From Diaporthe sp. PMI_573 (Eukaryota > Ascomycota > Sordariomycetes > Diaporthales > Diaporthaceae): DNA of 64,000 nt. Within the stretch, counting starts at the first letter, position 1; each line of letters opens with the position of its first letter. Under the pieces are notes generated by a model. That model did not search any database. It had not been told where the DNA came from and saw nothing but the letters and a program-made list of their open reading frames with translations. Below are positions 58,985 through 64,000 of this stretch, piece after piece. The stretch spans positions 1,054,001 to 1,118,000 of the forward strand of contig JAJTUP010000006.1 in assembly GCA_021399435.1 (NCBI GenBank). The letters run 5' to 3'. The position numbers were made by a program, and so were the translations under genes.

Positions 58985-59330
58985 TTTTGCCGGGATTTTC
59001 GGTTAACTAAATATTCCCCATAGGGTCCTAAGATTAGTTTAAATTAGAAACACTGGCCTTAAAAACACAAGAAGTATTAAAACAGGGTCAAGAAACAATA
59101 TACAGATTTTATTTATTCTTAATTATTAAAATATAATATATAGCCACATTTAGTCTTTAATAATATAGATAGTTTTATTTAATCTAGCTTATAATATAGG
59201 TAATAGCTATAGTGTAACTTGTAAGTACAGGTTCTAGATTTTAGACGTTGTATCAGCAGAGCATTAGAGGAGTAGAAGCGTGACTGAATTGAAATGATGA
59301 TAGAATGAACATGTTTATGATTCTCAAAGA
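58985..59330. other. AT-rich, RIP-like island
   Basis: This segment is sharply richer in A/T than all surrounding DNA and dense in TA steps. A hand count over 59081-59220 gives roughly 33 TpA against 25 ApT, a ratio above the level usually taken as a repeat-induced-point-mutation signature. No transposon protein or terminal repeat can be recognised, so the source element, if any, is erased. Confidence 0.5.
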
Positions 59331-59402
59331 TCAGATTTACAGTGCCAGCAGGTCATGAAAAGCTGGTGGCATTCGATGGGCGGAACCTGCCTGGATTGGC
59401 AC

Positions 59403-59433
59403 AGCCAGTGCCAGGGCCAGGGCCAGGGCCAGG
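59403..59433. repeat. CCAGGG hexanucleotide array
   Basis: About five imperfect CCAGGG/CCAGTG units between two AT-rich patches. Confidence 0.75.
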
Positions 59434-59964
59434 AGCAGATAACCACAGTAGAGCCATTGTACCCCTTCATTTTTCATCAAAATTATCAGACATTCAGTTA
59501 CATGTTATTAGTATTAACAAAGACCAAAAAATATTATTCCCTAGGAACAACATTTCCTAAATATTATCATTAATCCACATAGCCCTGAGTGCCATTGTCT
59601 GACAAGTGGAACCAGCAAGTTCGGGACAAAGGTGTGCAGAGTGGCCAATCACAGACCGAACCCCCCACAGGAGCTCTGACTAGCGCAGGTCCCGCACCAC
59701 CGGCATTATTCTTCCAAGGCATATTCTTCTACAATCACGAGCAGAAACTGGGCATACTACATAGTAGATGCGTCTAGATGAGCGATGGAGAGCCCAGCAA
59801 GGTCAGATAATATGAACGGCACCATGGACAAGGTTTTGTACAGATACTGCGGTCCCCCTCTTCACATGCCAGTTTTCCTCCATCTAAGCATGTATTGATC
59901 CAGCGGTCTAAGGAACCTAACCCGCCCAGAGCGGAAATATACAGTGAACTGATACGGCGAAAAA

Positions 59965-62327
59965 TTACAGCTTGGCCTTTGTCAGCTCACCCTGTCGAGC
60001 GAGCTCTGCGTACATGTCATCGATTTGTTGCCTGAAGGCCCTTGCCGTCTGGACACGCTTGATTTTGAGCCTAATGGCATGTCAGCACTGGTCTGGGGAG
60101 GCAGCAACAAATTAAGAAGGGGGGAGGGGATCAGAGAAGCCAAGTTGAAGGTCGTCGGCCTGGAAATGCACTTACGTTGGCGTCAAGAGCTCGTTGTCGA
60201 TAGTGAAAGGCTCGACATCCATGTAGACGTTCCGCACCCTCTCGTAGCTGTTGAACTTGTGCCTCTTCCCGTACTCATCCAGCTGCTTGATGAACGCCTT
60301 GCGCACCTTGGGGTCGTTGGCCGCGGCCCTGAGCTCCGCCCGGTCGGTGGCCGAGACCGTCCTCTTCAGGATCTTGCTCGCGTAGGGTGCGAACTGCTCC
60401 GGGTCGATGCCGAAGATGGCAACCAGCGTGCTCTCCTTGGGGTCGCCGTGCACGTAGGCCGTCTGGATGATGGGCGTGCTGCCCATGTAGACGTTCTCGA
60501 TGCGCTCCGGAGAGATGTACTCGCCCTGTGCGAGCTTGAGCACGTTCTTCTTGCGGTCGATGATCTTCAGCCGGCCCATGTTGTCGATCTCGCAGATGTC
60601 TCCTGTGTGGAACCACCCATCGGGGTCGATGGTCTTCTTCGTCTCGGCCTCGTTCTTGTAGTAGCCCTGGAAGACGATGGGACCACGCAGCAGCAGCTCG
60701 CCGCGAGGGTTGGGCTTGTCTGAGACGTTATATTCCAAGTCGGGCGCGGACTCAAGGCAGACCTCCACAAAGGCCATCGGCGCGCCGATGCTGCCGGTTG
60801 TGTAGTCGTCCTTGTACTGCACTACCCCAACGGCGTACGTCTCTGTCATGCCGAAGCCCTGACAGAAGTCGTTGGCGAAGGCAGCTCGTAGGAACTGGTG
60901 TACATCGGGATCCAGCTGGGCACTACCGCTGACCATCGATTGCACACGATCCAGACCGACAGCTGCCCGCACCTTGGGTGTCCATATCCTGTCGTAGAGG
61001 ATGTGCTTGTTCGTTGCCTTGCCTGGCGGGAGCTTCATGGAGGCCTTCTTCGAGTTGATGACGTGCCTGGAAAGAGCACCCTTCACTCCATCTGCTTGGA
61101 CGGTCGCCGTGGTCAGGGCTGCCTGGAAACGGTTGAACAGCCTGGGCACCGACATGAAGCCAGTGGGCTTCAAGATCTTCATGTCGTCAACCAAGGTGGC
61201 GACATCGCCGTGGAAGTATCCAACAGGGGCGCCAGCAAGAAACGCAGCCTGATCAGCCATGCGCCCGTATATGTGGGCCAGCGGAAGGTACGAAATGTGG
61301 ACGTCGTGTTCTCCAACGGTGCCAGAGGATCGTGCGCAAGATACACCTGCAACTGCGTTCGCATGAGTGAGCACGACACCCTTTGGGTCGCCTGTCGTCC
61401 CGGAGGTGTAGTTGATGGTAAAGATGTCTTCCTTCCGGGGAGGCCGCATTTGACGTCCAGAATTCTGGCCGATTGCCTCCACCTCGCCGATCGAGACGAT
61501 CTGTATCCCGCTATCGGCAGCCATCTTGTTCAGTAGCTCCTGCTTTGAGTGTCCGCTCATCTCACCGTCGTCCAATGAATCGAGCGAGATGATCAGCTTC
61601 AGCGAGGGGATATTGGGCGCTATCTTCAGGAGGGTTGGGATATGCGGCAGTGAGCAGACCACGCATGCCAACTCGCCATGGTTGATGATGAACTCAGTCG
61701 TCTGAGGTCCTAGCGTCTCGTATAGCGTTACGGGATACAGAGACTGCGACACCAGGGCGAGTTCTGTGCAGACGGTCAGTATCGGGTCTGATAGCGAGGC
61801 ACCTGGGAACCATAGGAGAGGCTGTGCCTGGACTTACCCGTGATCTGCCATTCCGGCCTGTTCTGGGACCAGATGCCAACACCATAGCTCTGGGCGGTGA
61901 CGCCGAGGCGGTGATGCAGCTCCGCAATGCCAGTGCCGAGGTTCTTCCTCCTCTCGGCAATCTCAGCATACGACTGCCACACATACTTGGGCTCCCAGGT
62001 CTTAGTGGTTGGGTTCCAGGGACGGTGGCCCAGCATGCGCTTGTTGGGGCGAGCCTGCCACGCCTCCTCGAAGAGGTCATGGAAAGTCAGGCAGTGGGGC
62101 TCGAGCCTCTCGAGCAGAGGGCCGTCGCGAAAGGCCCAGTTGCGGTAGACAGCAGTACGGTTCTCGCGCTCGGATCCGGGGATGGGCAGGCCATAGGGGG
62201 AGCCTGGGGGAGGAGGCGTGGAGCACTTGGCAATGAGTGCCTTGACGTCAGGTTCGTAGCGCATGTTGGATGGTGTGCTGGGAGTTTCTGTGAACACGGC
62301 GCGGTCAATGGGTCTGGTCTCTAGCAT
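59965..62327 (-). CDS. Long-chain acyl-CoA synthetase, peroxisomal type
   Basis: Three exons (61838-62327, 60176-61763, 59965-60070; donors GTAAGT) encode 727 residues. The adenylate-forming signature YTSGTTGDPKG is at 282-292. GWFHTGDI and the fatty-acyl-CoA synthetase motif region DRKKNVLKLAQGEYISPERIE follow. The last exon supplies the C-terminus ending KAKL, a good type 1 peroxisomal signal (AKL). This and the length point to a Faa2-like enzyme that activates fatty acids for beta-oxidation, or an enzyme with dual targeting. The start is taken at 62327 because the frame upstream has no ATG. The leader ATGs lie in another frame and form a uORF. The start region MLETRPIDRAVF is not conserved enough to exclude the next in-frame Met 22 codons on. 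Confidence 0.94.
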
Positions 62328-62356
62328 TTCTGGGGCATGGGCATGGGCATGGGCAT
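62321..62356 (-). promoter_or_regulatory. Upstream ORF overlapping the acyl-CoA synthetase start
   Basis: On the minus strand a run of CCCATG hexamers provides four in-frame ATGs (at 62356, 62350, 62344, 62338). The frame reads MPMPMPMPQKC and stops at TAG 62323-62321. The stop overlaps the main start: the sequence ATGCTAG contains the main ATG and, one base out of phase, the uORF stop. Such an arrangement favours reduced or reinitiation-dependent translation. Confidence 0.55.
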
Positions 62357-62370
62357 GGGTATGGGTATGG
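62336..62370. repeat. CATGGG/TATGGG hexanucleotide array
   Basis: About six tandem units (CATGGG then TATGGG) in the leader of the acyl-CoA synthetase gene. Copy number directly sets the number of upstream ATGs. Confidence 0.85.
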
Positions 62371-64000
62371 GCAGAAGTCACTGACAGGAAGGACCGGGCT
62401 GTCGTTGTCAGTTGCAGACGTCGCGACGAGGAGACTTGAGGTGGGACCGCACCGAGAGGACCGAGCAGCGACTTGGGAGAAGAGGATGGGGCACGGGAAG
62501 CCTGGAGGTGGTATGCGGTAAGGAGGAAGATGGCGACTTCGGTTGCAACAAGTACGAGAGAGGAAGAGTATTATTCGAGAGGAGTCTACCCCATCATGGT
62601 CTGTCTATTGTGCTGTGTTGTCAAGGCGGCGGGTGTTGGTGGTAGCCAAGGGGCGGCAGATGACCAGGCTTAGTTTAGTGGGCTTCCCGAGAACCTCGGC
62701 AACGATAACGTCCTATCGCTCGGTAAGTATAGCATTGGCGTCCTATTCGAGATTGGAAATGGCAGTCTACATTTATTTCCAGTGCATTGGTACCTGCTGC
62801 CAATCTTGGTGGGCGGCGACCGGCCTAGAATGGCGGAATGAATACCTTGTTCTTGGACTGGCTGCTGGACCACCAAGATGAGCATCACAAGCCGGCGTTA
62901 ACTAACGGTTTGGAGAGAGCTACCTGAGGACAACGTCCCTCGCCCAAGGTTGCAACGTCATTCTCCTGTCGGCTGTCGATCCACCCTGCAGCTGCACTGC
63001 AGAGAAAGCAAGCCTTACTTGGTCACTAACGTGATTCGTCAGATTCGTGGTGCATCTCAGATAGTGCTTCAATCACATGCTTTTCTTGCCTGCGAACCAT
63101 GGATACCTTCTCCTGTATAAACTACTTCTGTACAGTGGGCGCAGGCTGAGTACCTAGATCTTATGTATGGAGCTACTGGACAGTTACTAGATGTGCCATC
63201 ATCTGTCGACTAAAGCCGACGGCCAGACGTTCAATCGTTGCACCGTGCCTCCGGGTTCGTCAGATGTACCCGCGCATTGGTGCCGGTCTCGCCAGCCGGC
63301 CGCGCATCGGCGCCGAGGTGCACGGCGGCTCGACACTCAACACCTGGATGCGACATTTCTTCACCTGCGTCTCACCATTCCTGCTCCATGATGTCTATTA
63401 TTGAGAGAGGCTGTTCTAGAGCGTGGTAGCTTAAAGCACCAGCTAGAGCAAGCACCATCCTCAGCCTTGGGTTTGGAGTCCAGAACACAAGCATTCTGCG
63501 GTCCCACCATGACTCGACCCAAGCTTCTGGAGAATCACCCTGGACCAGACGACAGCTCCTTGGCCTCTTCTTGAACCTGAACCTTCTCCCCTTGTTGGGT
63601 CTTCGGCGGGCCAATTCACAATTCTCAACACACAGACACACATACCTACCCCAGCGTGCAGGACGACAAGTCATACACCCCGGGGCCGACCCCAGAGCAA
63701 GGTCTCGTCGTTGCCATGCACCGGCCGCTCTCGAGCACTTGGCCTCGAAGCGAACCGATTCAGTCGCCTTGGTCCACTTGGCGCTCGAGATCTCTCAGAC
63801 GCGCGACGACTCCGTCTTCCCGGACCACTCTGTCGTTAACGCCTTGGCACGGATGGCCTCGAGCACACCCGAAATATCTGGAAACAGAGGCCAGCGCCTT
63901 TCCCTGAGAGCCAAGCCTGCTGTCGCTGGACTCTGACCGTCCGGAGACTGCCAAGGCGTCGAAGAGCCTTGTCCTCAGAAACAGGACGCCCCAGCAAAAC
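62371..64000. other. Right-edge region: promoter of the acyl-CoA synthetase and no supported gene
   Basis: A plus-strand frame is open from about 63571 to 63936 but has no ATG at its start, and its composition (TDSVALVHLALEIS, ALARMASSTPEIS) is only weakly protein-like. It could be an exon of a gene running off the window, but I cannot support a model. Confidence 0.45.

Larger units (their letters stand above)
58911..59964. other. Intergenic with an AT-rich island
   Basis: It begins as the promoter of the WD40 gene and contains the AT island (58985-59330), a second AT-rich patch (59465-59575) and a CCAGGG array (59403-59433). The right end is the 3' flank of the acyl-CoA synthetase. No open frame of note. 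Confidence 0.6.

Noticed and set aside
63571..63936. Plus-strand frame of 121 codons near the right edge
   Set aside because: Begins at TTG, lacks a start codon and splice acceptor that fits, and is only weakly protein-like.

Overview
The window is nuclear DNA of a filamentous ascomycete, most likely a Sordariomycete. Every confident gene has short GT-AG introns with GTAAGT or GTACGT-type donors. Proteins are Pezizomycotina-like: a plasma-membrane ATPase nearly identical to the Neurospora type, a bZIP protein of the DUF3425 type, and an Hce2-type secreted effector. Coding regions are G/C-rich at third positions, and the intergenic spacers are long and rich in microsatellites. The exon joins given here were read by hand from splice signals and frame continuity. 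Each confident gene closes to a whole number of codons.

Layout. 0-16 kb: a degraded tRNA-Ser-like sequence, a small secreted Hce2-type protein (-), a four-helix membrane protein (-), a SERF-like peptide gene (+), a secreted cupredoxin-like protein (-), and a five-exon SMN orthologue (-). 16-31 kb: a D-ribulokinase-type FGGY kinase (+) with a 21-codon upstream ORF, the nucleoporin Nic96 (+), a bZIP/DUF3425 regulator (+), a DCAF4-like WD40 protein (-) and a 107-residue ABM-fold protein (+). 31-34 kb: plasma-membrane H+-ATPase (-). 34-45 kb: a very gene-poor stretch with only weak candidates (a possible four-exon orphan gene near 42-43 kb and a 94-codon ORF near 43.3 kb). 45-59 kb: Seb1/Nrd1-type RNA-binding protein (-), mitochondrial citrate synthase (+), Yhm2-type citrate/oxoglutarate carrier (+), and a 1209-residue WD40 protein (-) that may be the DIM-9/Raf1 heterochromatin factor, followed by an AT-rich, RIP-like island. 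60-62.4 kb: a peroxisomal-type long-chain acyl-CoA synthetase (-) ending in AKL, with an upstream ORF that overlaps its start codon. The last 1.6 kb has no supported gene.

Functional themes. Most genes are conserved housekeeping functions: nuclear pore, snRNP assembly, RNA polymerase II termination, proton pumping and central carbon metabolism. Citrate synthase and the carrier that exports its product sit next to each other on the same strand. Two WD40 proteins look like CUL4-DDB1 substrate receptors. I do not see a transposon with intact ORFs, a secondary-metabolite cluster, a CRISPR array or a clear new multi-gene system. The most useful observations are genes hidden in small exons (SMN, the effector), upstream ORFs placed to control translation, the citrate pair, and the orphan region at 42-44.8 kb.
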